Part shown: piece after piece, positions 28,513 to 37,446 of the stretch
How the letters are laid out: every line of letters starts with the position of its first letter
How positions within the stretch are numbered: the stretch's first letter is position 1
Made by a program: the position numbers and the translations under genes
The notes under the pieces: generated by a model
The model's input: only the letters and a program-made list of their open reading frames with translations
Told to the model about the DNA's origin: nothing
The model's database searches: none
Assembly: GCF_022690685.1 (NCBI RefSeq)
Contig: NZ_JALCYY010000017.1
Location: 28,107-92,106, forward strand
Source of the DNA: Anaeromyxobacter terrae
Lineage (GTDB): Bacteria; Myxococcota; Myxococcia; Myxococcales; Anaeromyxobacteraceae
Direction of reading: 5' to 3'
DNA: 64,000 nucleotides

Positions 28513-30079
28513 ATTCCACCCCCAGCATCCCCTCGACGAACCCGAGGCTCCGGTTCTCGTCGACGTTGTAGAAGAGGTACGAGACCCGCAGGCGCGCGAG
28601 GGCGGCGAGGCGCGGCGTGAGGCGCCAGGCGGCGCCGCCCACGAGCCCGGGCGTCACGGTGAAGAAGGTCTGGCTCGGCAGCTCCTCGCGCGCCGGGAAG
28701 CTGCGGCCGAGGAAGGTGAGCCCGACCCGCGCGCCCGCCGAGAGCACCACCGGCCCGAGGACGAGGTCCTTCCAGAGCGAGGCGCCGCACGCAACCTCCG
28801 CGAACTTCACCGGGATGGGCTCGACGCCGGGCAGCCGCAGCGTGCCGGCGCCGCCGCCCAGCGCCGCGTCGATCCCCCAGGCGAGCCCGCGCCCGAGGTC
28901 GTCGCGGACCGCGAGCTCCAGCCCGCCGAGCGTCGCGGGCGGGAAGAGCCCGTCCCGCGCGGCGCGATCGAAGAAGCGCTGCGCGCCGAGCCCGGCCACG
29001 AGCGCCCAGCGCGTGCCCGAGAAGCCCTTCTGCGGATCGCGATCGAGCCGGACTCGGTCCATGCGCGCGTCGTCCACGACGGCCGGCGCGCCGCCCCCGA
29101 CCGAGACCGGCGTCACGAGGAGCGCCGAGTCGTCGGCGAGCCGCTTCTTCACGGTGTACCGGCCGGCGGGGAGCGCCACGCGCCGCTCGGCACCCGCGCC
29201 CTTCGCCACCTCGGCGACCGCGCGCCCGGCGCCGTCGAGCACGACGTAGAGCCCCTCCGCCGCCGCGGGCAACAGGAGCCCGCCCGTGACGGGCGCGAGG
29301 TCGGTGAGCACGAGATCCCCGGACCCGCCGAGATCGTAGAGGAACACCGGGTGCTGGACGCCGCCCGCGCTCGAGGCGGTGGAGCCGACGGTGCGCGCGT
29401 ACGCGTACGCGTACGCCTCGGAGAGCGTGACGCGACCGTCGCCGGAGGCGTCGGCGCCGCCGAGGAGGCCCGAGGCGAGGTGGTGCGTGAACCAGCTCGC
29501 GCCGATGGCGTCCGACTCCTGCGAGTCCTCGTCCCCGGCGGACGAGGCGATGAGCACGAGCCCGCGCGGCCCCTCCTCCGCCGCCGAGACGTCGAAGGCC
29601 GGCGCGGGCCGGACGCCCTTGGCGCGGGCGATGGCCCCGGAGCGGCAGGAGTCGACGAGCCCCACGCGGACGTCGGCGGGCGCGGCCTCGAGCGCGGCGC
29701 GGAGGGCCTCGAACGGCACGCGCCCGCTCCCGAGCCGGAGCGCGCCGTCCTTCGCGTGGCCGGAGTAGTAGACGAGGAGCACGGTGCGCTCGCCGCGGGC
29801 GCGCGCCGCGCCGGCCCGGTCCGACAGCTCCGCGAGCGCGCGCATGAGCTCGCCCGCGGTCCCGGAGAGCAGGAGGCGCGCGTCCTCGGGGCGGACGCCG
29901 CCGACGCGGGTCAGGATGCCGTGGATGCGCCGCGCGTCGCGCTCGGCGTAGCGGAGCTTCACGGTGCCGGCCCCGCCGTCGGGCGCGCCCGCCACGAGCG
30001 CGAAGCGGTGCGGCTCGGCGGCGCGCCCGGAGGGGATCGCGAGGACGAGGACCGCGGCGGCTGCGAGGGCCCGGATCAC
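28496..30079 (-). CDS. Exported caspase-like (C14) protease with barrel-like C-terminus
   Basis: The 527-residue protein has a signal peptide (residues 1-21) and a caspase fold at about residues 25-240. The catalytic His is H108 in YYSGHAKDG and the Cys C145 in LVDSCRSGA, both in the usual contexts. An EF-hand-like loop (DASGDGRVTLSEAY, 210-223) follows, as in several bacterial caspases. Residues about 250-320 hold a small beta domain, and the last 190 are amphipathic strands like an outer-membrane barrel. The GTG at 30079 overlaps the anti-sigma stop (GTGA). A periplasmic or outer-membrane caspase under ECF control is inferred; the substrate is unknown. Confidence 0.82.
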   Translation of the reverse strand: MIRALAAAAVLVLAIPSGRAAEPHRFALVAGAPDGGAGTVKLRYAERDARRIHGILTRVGGVRPEDARLLLSGTAGELMRALAELSDRAGAARARGERTVLLVYYSGHAKDGALRLGSGRVPFEALRAALEAAPADVRVGLVDSCRSGAIARAKGVRPAPAFDVSAAEEGPRGLVLIASSAGDEDSQESDAIGASWFTHHLASGLLGGADASGDGRVTLSEAYAYAYARTVGSTASSAGGVQHPVFLYDLGGSGDLVLTDLAPVTGGLLLPAAAEGLYVVLDGAGRAVAEVAKGAGAERRVALPAGRYTVKKRLADDSALLVTPVSVGGGAPAVVDDARMDRVRLDRDPQKGFSGTRWALVAGLGAQRFFDRAARDGLFPPATLGGLELAVRDDLGRGLAWGIDAALGGGAGTLRLPGVEPIPVKFAEVACGASLWKDLVLGPVVLSAGARVGLTFLGRSFPAREELPSQTFFTVTPGLVGGAAWRLTPRLAALARLRVSYLFYNVDENRSLGFVEGMLGVEYALGE

Positions 30080-30813
30080 CTTCGTCCCCGCGCGAGCGGC
30101 CGGACGATAACCTCGGCGCCGGCCCCGGCGGCTCCGTTCGCGCCCCGCTGCGCCAGCCGGGCGCGCAGCGCGCCGACGTCGACCGGCCGATCGTCGAGCA
30201 CCGCGACGAGCGCGCCGTCCCCGGCGCCCGTCCACGCGAACGCGTCCCCCACCGCCCCCGCCGTGGCCGGCCCGGCGTAGAGGACCGCGACGCCATCGCG
30301 GTCGACGAGGGCCACCGCGGCGTGGGCGTGCCCCGTCGCAGGGAGTCCGACGCGCAGCGATGCCCCGGGCGGCACCGGCTCGCCCGCCGCGAGCGCCCGC
30401 ACGCTCCCGGCCTCGCTCGCCCACAGCGTGAGCTCGATCGCGCCCTTCGCGCGCCAGCCCTGCGCGTCCGGCCCCGGCACGATCCGCAGGAGGAGCGGCA
30501 CCGCCGCCAGGGCGACGACGACGGCCGCGAGCGCCAGCCCGGCGCGGAGGAGGCGGAGGCGCGGCGCGACCACCGGCGCGTCCGCGCGGGCGAGCCCCTC
30601 CGCGACCCCCGCGGCGAACCGCTCGAACGGGAGCGACGCGTGGAGCGCCTCGCGCTCGCGCGCGAGCTCGCGCGCCGACGCCTGGCACCGGGCGCAGCCT
30701 GCGAGGTGCGCCTCGGTGCGGGAGCGCTCGTCCCCCGCGAGCTCGCCCGCCTCGAGGCGGCGGATCCGTGTGATCGAGCACGCGACGCCGGGGCCGCCCA
30801 GCTCGGTCCTCAT
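30076..30813 (-). CDS. Anti-sigma factor with zinc-finger motif
   Basis: The 245-residue protein has an HLAGCARC (HXXXCXXC) anti-sigma motif at about residues 35-42, a TM helix at about 85-105, and a periplasmic domain of about 130 residues. The motif is the classic ZAS signature that holds an ECF sigma factor inactive. It starts in an ATGA overlap with the sigma gene and ends in a GTGA overlap with the caspase gene. The periplasmic part would be the sensor; the signal is not evident. Confidence 0.85.
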   Translation of the reverse strand: MRTELGGPGVACSITRIRRLEAGELAGDERSRTEAHLAGCARCQASARELAREREALHASLPFERFAAGVAEGLARADAPVVAPRLRLLRAGLALAAVVVALAAVPLLLRIVPGPDAQGWRAKGAIELTLWASEAGSVRALAAGEPVPPGASLRVGLPATGHAHAAVALVDRDGVAVLYAGPATAGAVGDAFAWTGAGDGALVAVLDDRPVDVGALRARLAQRGANGAAGAGAEVIVRPLARGRR

Positions 30814-31394
30814 GGCAGCTCCTCCGGGTCGGGCAGGGAGAGGTCGGGGAACGCCTCGCGCAGCGCGCCGCGCGCGGCGCCCAGGAACTCGCGCAGCCGC
30901 TTGCGGACCGTCGGGAGGCTCCGGCCGGTCGCCTCGGCGATCTCGGCCTGCGTCAGCTCGTCGACGAAGTAGAGCACGGCGACCTCCTGCGCCTCCGCCG
31001 GCGCCGCGCCGAGGAGCACACGGACCAGCTCCCGGGACTCGGGCAGGATGCCCGCGCTGCGCCGCTCCTGGGCGAGCCGCGCGAGCTCGTCCTGCCACGC
31101 GGCCCGCGAGGCGCGCAGGACGTTCAGGCAATGGTGCGTCGCGGCGGTCATGAGATAGGCGGTGGGCGAGGCGGCAGCGCGCAGCTCGGGGAGCGCGCGC
31201 AGCGCGCGGACGAAGACCTCCTGCGCCGCGTCGCGCGCCCCCTCCTCGTCGCGCAGCAGGTAGCGGCAGCGCGCGAGCACCCCCGCGGCGTGCCGGCGGT
31301 AGAGCTCCTCGACGAGCCCGGCCGCCGGCGAGGCCGCGGGGAGCGGGCCGGCGGGGCCGGCCCTCCCTCCCGCGATGACCTCGAGCCGCGCCAT
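30810..31394 (-). CDS. ECF-type RNA polymerase sigma factor
   Basis: The 194-residue protein has sigma region 2 (LYRRHAAGVLARCRYLLRD then DAAQEVFVRALRAL) and region 4 (EVAVLYFVDELTQAEIAEATGRSLPTVRKRLREFL). Region 3 is absent, as expected for an ECF factor. Its stop overlaps the anti-sigma start. It lies 12 bases after the upstream lipoprotein gene, so the five genes 32429-27553 probably form one operon that it may itself transcribe. Confidence 0.9.
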   Translation of the reverse strand: MARLEVIAGGRAGPAGPLPAASPAAGLVEELYRRHAAGVLARCRYLLRDEEGARDAAQEVFVRALRALPELRAAASPTAYLMTAATHHCLNVLRASRAAWQDELARLAQERRSAGILPESRELVRVLLGAAPAEAQEVAVLYFVDELTQAEIAEATGRSLPTVRKRLREFLGAARGALREAFPDLSLPDPEELP

Positions 31395-31406
31395 CCGGAC
31401 TCTTGC

Positions 31407-32429
31407 TCAGGGGACGTCGAGCGTCGAGTACTGCGGCTCGCCCTGGAACGCGGCGGCGCAGGCCGACACGTCGCCGAACACCGGGTCGGTGTCGTAGGTG
31501 AGCGCGAACGCGCCCGCCTTGCCCGCCCAGCACTCGCTCGCGCCGTAGTCGAACGTCCAGCTCCCGTTCACGCCCTCGGCGAAGACGCGGGCGTCGCCGC
31601 GGCCCGAGCCCGTCCCGTCCCAGCGCGTGTGGAGCGAGAGGCCCACCGGGTTCGCCGCCGGGTCCTGGCCCCGGAACGCGACCTGGAGGTCGCCGCCGGC
31701 GCCGGTCGCCACGAACGCGTACGCGGCGTCGAGCGGGTTCCCGTTCTGCTCGTCGCGGGAGCCGACGAGCTGCGCGTCGATGCGGGTCGCGGCGGTGGTG
31801 TCGTACTGGAGGGAGAGCGTGCCGTAGCGCAGCTCGGACTCGGGGAGCTGGCGGGCGTTCTCGAAGGAGACGGTGAGCTCACCCTTGCCGCGACCCGCGG
31901 CGGCCGGCTCGGCCACGCCGCTCACGATGGGGAGGAACGGGCCGGGCTCGACGAGGTTCATGGCCGAGAGCTCGTAGCGGAACTTGCCCTCCTCGACCTT
32001 CGTGACGACGAGCTGCCAGCGCTTCACCTTCAGGCCCGCGGTGATCTTGCTCTCCTCGTCCCAGGGCCCCCAGGTGCAGGTGTCGCCGCTGCAGCCGGTC
32101 GGCGGGAGGAGCGTGATGAAGCGGATCGTGGCGAGCGTCCACCACGCTCCGCCGTTCACGGTCCAGGCGGTGACGTAGGACCAGCGCGCGTAGTCCGAGG
32201 TCGTGACGGCGGGGAACCGGGCGTCGAAGGTCGCGTCGGCCGCCGTCGTCGCGGTCAGCGCGGCGGGGGAGGCGGCCGTGGACGACGCGTCGGCGCTGTC
32301 CTTCGGCGTGTCGATGCGGATGGCGCTCGCCGCGGGGATGGCGCTCCGCGCCTCGTCCGGGGTGATGTCCTGCTTGCCGCAGGCTGACGCGAGCACGGCG
32401 AGGGCCAGGGTGGCGATCGTCTTTCTCAT
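31407..32429 (-). CDS. Lipoprotein A of the caspase cassette
   Basis: The 340-residue protein starts at the ATG at 32429 (MRKTIATLALAVLASACGK), which opens a lipoprotein signal with Cys at residue 17. A start 19 codons upstream would bury the signal. The mature part is beta-rich with Trp-containing strands, and its C-terminus has ECW and GDVSAC phrases shared with lipoprotein B. It leads the operon and precedes the ECF sigma gene by 12 bases, so it may be the envelope component that the system watches or protects. Confidence 0.75.
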   Translation of the reverse strand: MRKTIATLALAVLASACGKQDITPDEARSAIPAASAIRIDTPKDSADASSTAASPAALTATTAADATFDARFPAVTTSDYARWSYVTAWTVNGGAWWTLATIRFITLLPPTGCSGDTCTWGPWDEESKITAGLKVKRWQLVVTKVEEGKFRYELSAMNLVEPGPFLPIVSGVAEPAAAGRGKGELTVSFENARQLPESELRYGTLSLQYDTTAATRIDAQLVGSRDEQNGNPLDAAYAFVATGAGGDLQVAFRGQDPAANPVGLSLHTRWDGTGSGRGDARVFAEGVNGSWTFDYGASECWAGKAGAFALTYDTDPVFGDVSACAAAFQGEPQYSTLDVP

Positions 32430-32582
32430 CTCGAAGACCTCGGTGGTCGGCCGGTTCATTCCGGCGCGGTCTACGGAGAGAGACACGCTACCCCCCTCGG
32501 AATGGAAACGGGCAGGCGAGCCCGTGCCGCGAGGGGGGTGCGCGGAGGTGGGTGGCGACGCTCGCCGGACGTCGCCCGGGGG

Positions 32583-33974
32583 CTACGCAGCGACCGGCGG
32601 GTTGAGGCAGAGCGCCGAGTTGAGCGCCACCACCGCCCGCTTGTAGTCGTCCCGGTTGATGACGAACTGGATGCTCGTCTGGCGCAGCGACTGCGAGACG
32701 GCGTTCACGTTGATGCGGTTCTCGGCGAGCGCCGCGGTCGCGCGGGCGAGGACGCCCGGGAACGCGATGTTCGTGCCGATGACGCAGACGATCGCGGACG
32801 GCACGGCGGTCACGACCTCGTAGGCGTTCTCGAGCTCCTCGACGAAGCCCGCGCTCACCGACTTGTCCCAGACGACGTGGGTGATCGAGTTCGCGTTGGT
32901 GGCCTTGAGGATGTACGAGACCCCGTGCTTGTGGAAGAGCTCCATCACCCCGTAGTCGAAGCCGACCGTCCCGACCATCGACGGATCGTGGATCTCGACG
33001 GCGGTCACCTTCGGTGACCCTGCGATGATCTCGATGCGCGCCTGCTTGCCGACGTACTGCTTGGTGATGAGCGTTCCGGGGTGGTCGGGCTCGAAGGTGT
33101 TCTTGAGCCGGATGGCGATGCCCGCGAGCTCCATCGGCTTCGCCGCCTTCGGGTGGATCGCCTCCATGCCCACGTCGGCGAGCTGATCGGCGACGTCGTA
33201 GTTCGTCATGCCGACCACGACCGCGTTCTCCGCGCCCACGAGCTGCGGATCGGCCGAGGAGAGGTGGAACTCCTTGTGGATGACCGCCTCGTCGGCCTTG
33301 ATCTCGACCGCGACCTTGCTGAAGGTGACCTCGGAGTAGCCGCGGTCGAACTCCCGCATGATCCCCTCGACGCCCTTCGTGTAGCCGGTGACGACCACCA
33401 CCTGGTGCGCGAGGTCGATCCCCTTGAACGAGGCGTGGATGCGCTCGTCGATCGTGAACGGCTCGTCGTCGTCGAAGCCGGTGAGGTCCATGAGCGAGGC
33501 CGCGACGCCCTTCGCCTTCAGGATCTCCACGCTGTTGAAGGCGCTGTGCGCCTCGCCGATGGCGGCGAGCATCTCGCGCGCGGCGAGGAGCACGCTGTCG
33601 CGCCGGAGGTAGCCGCTCGCGAGGACGTGGCGCATCGAGTCGAGGTACGCGCGCAGCTCCCGCATGCGCCGCTCGATGAAGCCATCGGCGCGGGCGAGAT
33701 CGAGGCCGAGCGGCGCGAGGCCCGCGTTGATCTCCTTCAGCTGCCCGGTGAGCTTCTCGAGGGCGCCCACGTAGTCCGCGCCGTTCGCGAAGCGCGCGTA
33801 CACGCCGGGCTCGCCGGTCTTCTTGTGCTCGAGGAGCTGGTTCGTCACGCCGGCGTAGGCGGACACGACGTACACGCGTCCGTGCACGCGCTTCGGGTCG
33901 CGCAGCATGATGTTGCGGAGGACATCCTCGAACGCCGACATCGAGGTTCCACCGATCTTCTCGACGCTGATCAT
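32583..33974 (-). CDS. Aspartate kinase
   Basis: The 463-residue enzyme phosphorylates aspartate to start lysine, threonine and methionine synthesis. It has the kinase motif EKIGGTSMS at the N-terminus, the VVVTGYTKGVEG glycine-rich loop and FDRGYSEVTFSKVA, and C-terminal ACT regulatory units (VSYILKATNANSITHVVW and FPGVLARATAALAENRINVNAVSQS). The KIGGTSMS variant of the usual KFGGTS recalls the Ask_Ect subgroup linked to ectoine synthesis in some bacteria. No ect genes are nearby, so a general biosynthetic role is equally likely. Confidence 0.88.
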   Translation of the reverse strand: MISVEKIGGTSMSAFEDVLRNIMLRDPKRVHGRVYVVSAYAGVTNQLLEHKKTGEPGVYARFANGADYVGALEKLTGQLKEINAGLAPLGLDLARADGFIERRMRELRAYLDSMRHVLASGYLRRDSVLLAAREMLAAIGEAHSAFNSVEILKAKGVAASLMDLTGFDDDEPFTIDERIHASFKGIDLAHQVVVVTGYTKGVEGIMREFDRGYSEVTFSKVAVEIKADEAVIHKEFHLSSADPQLVGAENAVVVGMTNYDVADQLADVGMEAIHPKAAKPMELAGIAIRLKNTFEPDHPGTLITKQYVGKQARIEIIAGSPKVTAVEIHDPSMVGTVGFDYGVMELFHKHGVSYILKATNANSITHVVWDKSVSAGFVEELENAYEVVTAVPSAIVCVIGTNIAFPGVLARATAALAENRINVNAVSQSLRQTSIQFVINRDDYKRAVVALNSALCLNPPVAA

Positions 33975-34119
33975 CGAACGGGTCCCGCGGGGCTGGAAGG
34001 TGTTGGGTTCCGGGCGAAAGCCGGGATGATACCAACTGTGGCCGGGATGGCGACCCCCCTGGGGCGCGAGCGGCCGACCGCCGGGGTCCGGGAGCCAGGT
34101 GAGACCGTTCCGTCGGGCC

Positions 34120-34659
34120 CTACAGCTCGTTCAGATCGTCGAGCCACTGCGGCCAGTGGTTCGAGGGCGAGGCCATCGAGGGCGGGTCGATGCGCGCGAG
34201 ATCCGTGCGGATCCGCTTGAGCCGCTGCGCGACCGACTCCTCGTCACCCCACCACTGCAGGAACACGTCGATCGCGTCGAGGAACAGGCCCGCGCTCGAG
34301 CTCACGAACACGGGCCGCTGCCCCTGCTCCAGATCGACGAGCAGCACGCGGCCGCTCCCCCGCTCGAGGACGAACACCGCGGCGGCCGGCTCGTCGCCCC
34401 ACGACATCGGGTCGCGCATGGAGCCGAGCACCCAGCCCGCCACCACCCCCGCCCCCTCGGCGGCGCCGCCGGCGAACTGCTCGAGCGTGCGGAGCCGCCC
34501 GTCGGCGAGCTCGGAGGTGAAGAAAGTCGGGCCGGTCCAGCCCGGGATGCGGACCTCGCGCGGCACGCCGCGCAGCGCGAGCGTGCGCGCGGCGGCGCCG
34601 AGGTCCGGGTACTTCTCGCGGAGGCGATGGCGCTCGGTGACGACCACGGCGCGCATCAT
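34120..34659 (-). CDS. Unknown protein, possibly SUKH-like
   Basis: I start this gene at the ATG at 34659 (179 residues); an in-frame start at 34713 is possible and neither has a strong ribosome site. It has no signal or TM segment. The C-terminal part (LVDLEQGQRPVFVSSSAGLFLDAIDVFLQWW) resembles the end of SUKH-type immunity proteins (SMI1/KNR4 superfamily), where a Ser-containing loop precedes a helix. No toxin gene is adjacent, so that reading is weak. It stands alone between the aspartate kinase and the lipB fusion. Confidence 0.55.
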   Translation of the reverse strand: MMRAVVVTERHRLREKYPDLGAAARTLALRGVPREVRIPGWTGPTFFTSELADGRLRTLEQFAGGAAEGAGVVAGWVLGSMRDPMSWGDEPAAAVFVLERGSGRVLLVDLEQGQRPVFVSSSAGLFLDAIDVFLQWWGDEESVAQRLKRIRTDLARIDPPSMASPSNHWPQWLDDLNEL

Positions 34660-34755
34660 GCCATGACCGGGGGGTGGCGCGAACGCGCAGCCCGGAACCA
34701 CCTCCAACCACATTTCGCGCCGCGAGCGCGAGCGCGAGGCAGGAGGAAGGTGGGC

Positions 34756-35874
34756 TCAACGCACGACGGAGGAGCCGGTCGCGAGCCGCACCGCCTTGCG
34801 CAGCCCCGGGAAGCGAAGCCGCAGGGCGGCCTCCTCCGGCGCGAGCCACGCGTGCTCGGCGTGCTCGTCGGAGATGCGCACCTCGAAGCCCGGCGGGAGC
34901 CGGGCGGCGAAGGCGGTCTCCTCCGCGAGCCGCAGCGCGCCCTCGGGGAGCCGCGCCAGGGCGGGATCGATCCCGAAGGCGTGCCGGTAGCCGAGCGGCT
35001 CGACCGGCACGTCCGCGCCGGTCTCCTCGTGGAGCTCGCGCCGCGCCGCCTCCGCCTCGCGCTCGCCCGGCTCGATGCGCCCGGTCACCGGCTGCCAGAA
35101 GCCGCCGCGCGCCTCGCTGCGGCGCAGGAGCAGCACGCGTCCGTCGGCGCCGATCGGCACGACCGAGATCGTGCGCAGATCCGGCGCCGCGTCGGCGCGC
35201 GCGCGCTCGAGGGCCTCGGCCGCGTGGGCGGCGAGCCGCTCCTCGACCTCCGGCAGCTCCGGCACCGCCCTGCCCCGCTCGCGCAGCTCGGCCTCGAGGC
35301 TCGTGACCCCGAGCCTCGGATCTGCGATGCCGCACGGCACGATCACCTGGAAGTGCGTGAGGTCGGTGCGGACGTTGAACGCGAAGCCGTGCGAGGTCAC
35401 CCAGCGCGACAGGTGGACGCCGATCGCGCCGACCTTCTTGCGGCCGATCCAGGCGCCCCTGTGCTCCGCGTGCCGGCCCGCCTCGACCCCGTAGTCCCCG
35501 CAGGTGCGGATCATCGCCTCCTCGAGCGCGGTGACGTACCGGCGGACGTCGGGGCGGTCGTTGAGATCGACGACGGGGTAGCCGACGATCTGGCCGGGCC
35601 CGTGGTAGGTGACGTCGCCGCCGCGGTCGGTGTCGTGCAGCTCGAAGCCCTGCTTCGCGAGCCAGGCCGGCGCGGCGACGATGTTCGCCCGGTCCGCGCC
35701 GCGCCCGAGCGTCACGACCGGCGGGTGCTCGAGCAGGAAGAGGTGGTCGATCCCGGGCGGCGTCGCGGCTCGCACCGCGTCGCCTGCGAGGCGCATGAGC
35801 GCGAGGCCGTCCTCGTACTCGACGCGGCCGAGCCTGTGGACGAGGAGCGTGCGCACGTTCGTGGCGCCCGTCAT
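34756..35874 (-). CDS. lipB: Octanoyltransferase (LipB) fused to a Nudix hydrolase domain
   Basis: Residues 1-215 are LipB: HLFLLEHPPVVTLGRG, the GGDVTYHGPGQ motif (85-95), catalytic Lys147 in RKKVGAIGVH and Cys181 in IVPCGIADPRLGVTSL. LipB moves octanoyl groups from acyl-carrier protein to E2 and GcvH proteins. Residues about 232-372 are a Nudix domain with an intact box from G265 to G286 (GRIEPGE...RRELHEETG). Fusion of the two activities in one chain is unusual. The ATG at 35874 overlaps the lpd stop (ATGA), so it is co-translated with dihydrolipoamide dehydrogenase. Confidence 0.9.
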   Translation of the reverse strand: MTGATNVRTLLVHRLGRVEYEDGLALMRLAGDAVRAATPPGIDHLFLLEHPPVVTLGRGADRANIVAAPAWLAKQGFELHDTDRGGDVTYHGPGQIVGYPVVDLNDRPDVRRYVTALEEAMIRTCGDYGVEAGRHAEHRGAWIGRKKVGAIGVHLSRWVTSHGFAFNVRTDLTHFQVIVPCGIADPRLGVTSLEAELRERGRAVPELPEVEERLAAHAAEALERARADAAPDLRTISVVPIGADGRVLLLRRSEARGGFWQPVTGRIEPGEREAEAARRELHEETGADVPVEPLGYRHAFGIDPALARLPEGALRLAEETAFAARLPPGFEVRISDEHAEHAWLAPEEAALRLRFPGLRKAVRLATGSSVVR

Positions 35875-37316
35875 GCCCGCGCGGGCGCGGGCTCCTCGCC
35901 CTTCTTCTTGCGCTCGGGGGGCTTCAGCATGTGGATGGGCTCGCCGAGCGCCGTCTTGCAGGCCTCCATGAACGCCTCCGGGAGCGTCGGGTGGGCGTGG
36001 ATGGTGAGCGCGACGTCCTCGAGGTAAGCGCCCATCTCGAGCGCGAGCGTGGCCTCGGCGATGAGATCCGCCGCCTCCGGCCCGACCGCCGTCACGCCCA
36101 GGATGAGCTTCGAGGCGCGGTCGGCGACCACCTTCACGAACCCTTCGGTGTGGTGGATCGCGATCGCGCGGCCGAGGGCGCCGAACGCGAACTTCCCGGT
36201 GATGGGATCGTGCCCCTGCGCGCGGGCCTCCTCCTCGGAGAGCCCGACGGTACCGATCTCGGGGTCCGTGAAGATTCCTCCCGGCATCGCGACCCAGTCG
36301 CGCGCGGACTTCATCCCGGCGATCACCTCCGCCGCGATCTCGCCCTCCTTCGACGCCTTGTGCGCGAGGAAGGGCCCGCCCGTCACGTCGCCGATCGCGA
36401 AGACCGACGGCACGCTCGTCCGGTACTGCGCGTCGACCTCGATGCCCTTCGGCCCGACCTTCACGCCGATCTTCTCCAGCCCGAGGCCCTCGGGGCTCGG
36501 CCGGAACCCGACGGCGACGAGGATCTTGTCGCACTCGATCGTCGTCTCCTTCCCCTCCACCTCGACCTTGACGGCGAGCGCGGCGCCCTTGCGCTCGAAG
36601 CCCTTGGCCTTCGCGTTCACGTGCACGGTGACACCGCGCTGACGGAGGTTCTTCTGCACGAGCCGCACGGCCTCCGGGTCGATGCCGGTGAGGATGTTCG
36701 GCAGCGCCTCGAGGAACGTGACCTGCGAGCCGAGCTTCGCGTAGACCGTGCCGAGCTCCATCCCGATGATCCCGCCGCCGATGCAGACGAGCCGGTTGGG
36801 CACCTCCGGGAGATCGACGGCCTCCTTCGCGCTCCACACGTCCTTGCCGTCGAACTTGAAGCCCGGGATCTCGACCGGGCGCCCCCCGGTCGCGACGATG
36901 AAGGCCTGCGCCTCGATGCGCGTCCGCTCGCCGTTCTGCTCGACGTCGATGGCGGTGGGCGACACGAACGTCGCCGTCCCCTTCACCACCTCGACGCCGT
37001 TGCCCTTCTCGAGCAGGCCGACCCCGCTCGTGAGCTTCTTCACGACGCCGTTCTTGAACTCGCGCAGCTTCGCGACGTCCACCTTCGGCTCGCCGACCAT
37101 GATGCCGCGCTCGGCCGCGCCCTTGATCTCGTCCACGAGGTTGGCCGCGGCGATGAGGGCCTTGGAGGGGATGCACCCCCAGTTCAGGCACACGCCGCCG
37201 AGCGTCTCCTTCTCGACGAGCGCAACCTTCTTCCCGAGCTGCGCGAGCCGGATGGCGGCGGGGTACCCGCCCACGCCGGCGCCGATGACGACGGCGTCGA
37301 AGGTCTTGGTGGCCAT
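35871..37316 (-). CDS. lpd: Dihydrolipoamide dehydrogenase (E3)
   Basis: The 481-residue flavoprotein reoxidises dihydrolipoyl groups of E2 with NAD. It shows the FAD motif VVIGAGVGGYPAAIRLAQLG, the redox-active disulfide in GGVCLNWGCIPSK, the NAD motif IGGGIIGMELG, and the C-terminal interface motif IHAHPTLPEAF with the catalytic His. It precedes lipB with an ATGA overlap and lies in the same cluster as the E1/E2 genes. The C-terminus has a short Lys/Glu/Pro tail not needed for activity. Confidence 0.95.
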   Translation of the reverse strand: MATKTFDAVVIGAGVGGYPAAIRLAQLGKKVALVEKETLGGVCLNWGCIPSKALIAAANLVDEIKGAAERGIMVGEPKVDVAKLREFKNGVVKKLTSGVGLLEKGNGVEVVKGTATFVSPTAIDVEQNGERTRIEAQAFIVATGGRPVEIPGFKFDGKDVWSAKEAVDLPEVPNRLVCIGGGIIGMELGTVYAKLGSQVTFLEALPNILTGIDPEAVRLVQKNLRQRGVTVHVNAKAKGFERKGAALAVKVEVEGKETTIECDKILVAVGFRPSPEGLGLEKIGVKVGPKGIEVDAQYRTSVPSVFAIGDVTGGPFLAHKASKEGEIAAEVIAGMKSARDWVAMPGGIFTDPEIGTVGLSEEEARAQGHDPITGKFAFGALGRAIAIHHTEGFVKVVADRASKLILGVTAVGPEAADLIAEATLALEMGAYLEDVALTIHAHPTLPEAFMEACKTALGEPIHMLKPPERKKKGEEPAPARA

Positions 37317-37446
37317 GGAGCGCTCTCCTTGGTGAAGTCCCGCGGGTGAGATGTAACCGCGCGAGCTCGCGCGCGCGGGGACTCTATCGGCGGCGAGCCG
37401 ACGGTCAACACGAAAGCGGCTCCCCCGAGAGGGACGGGGCGCTCGC

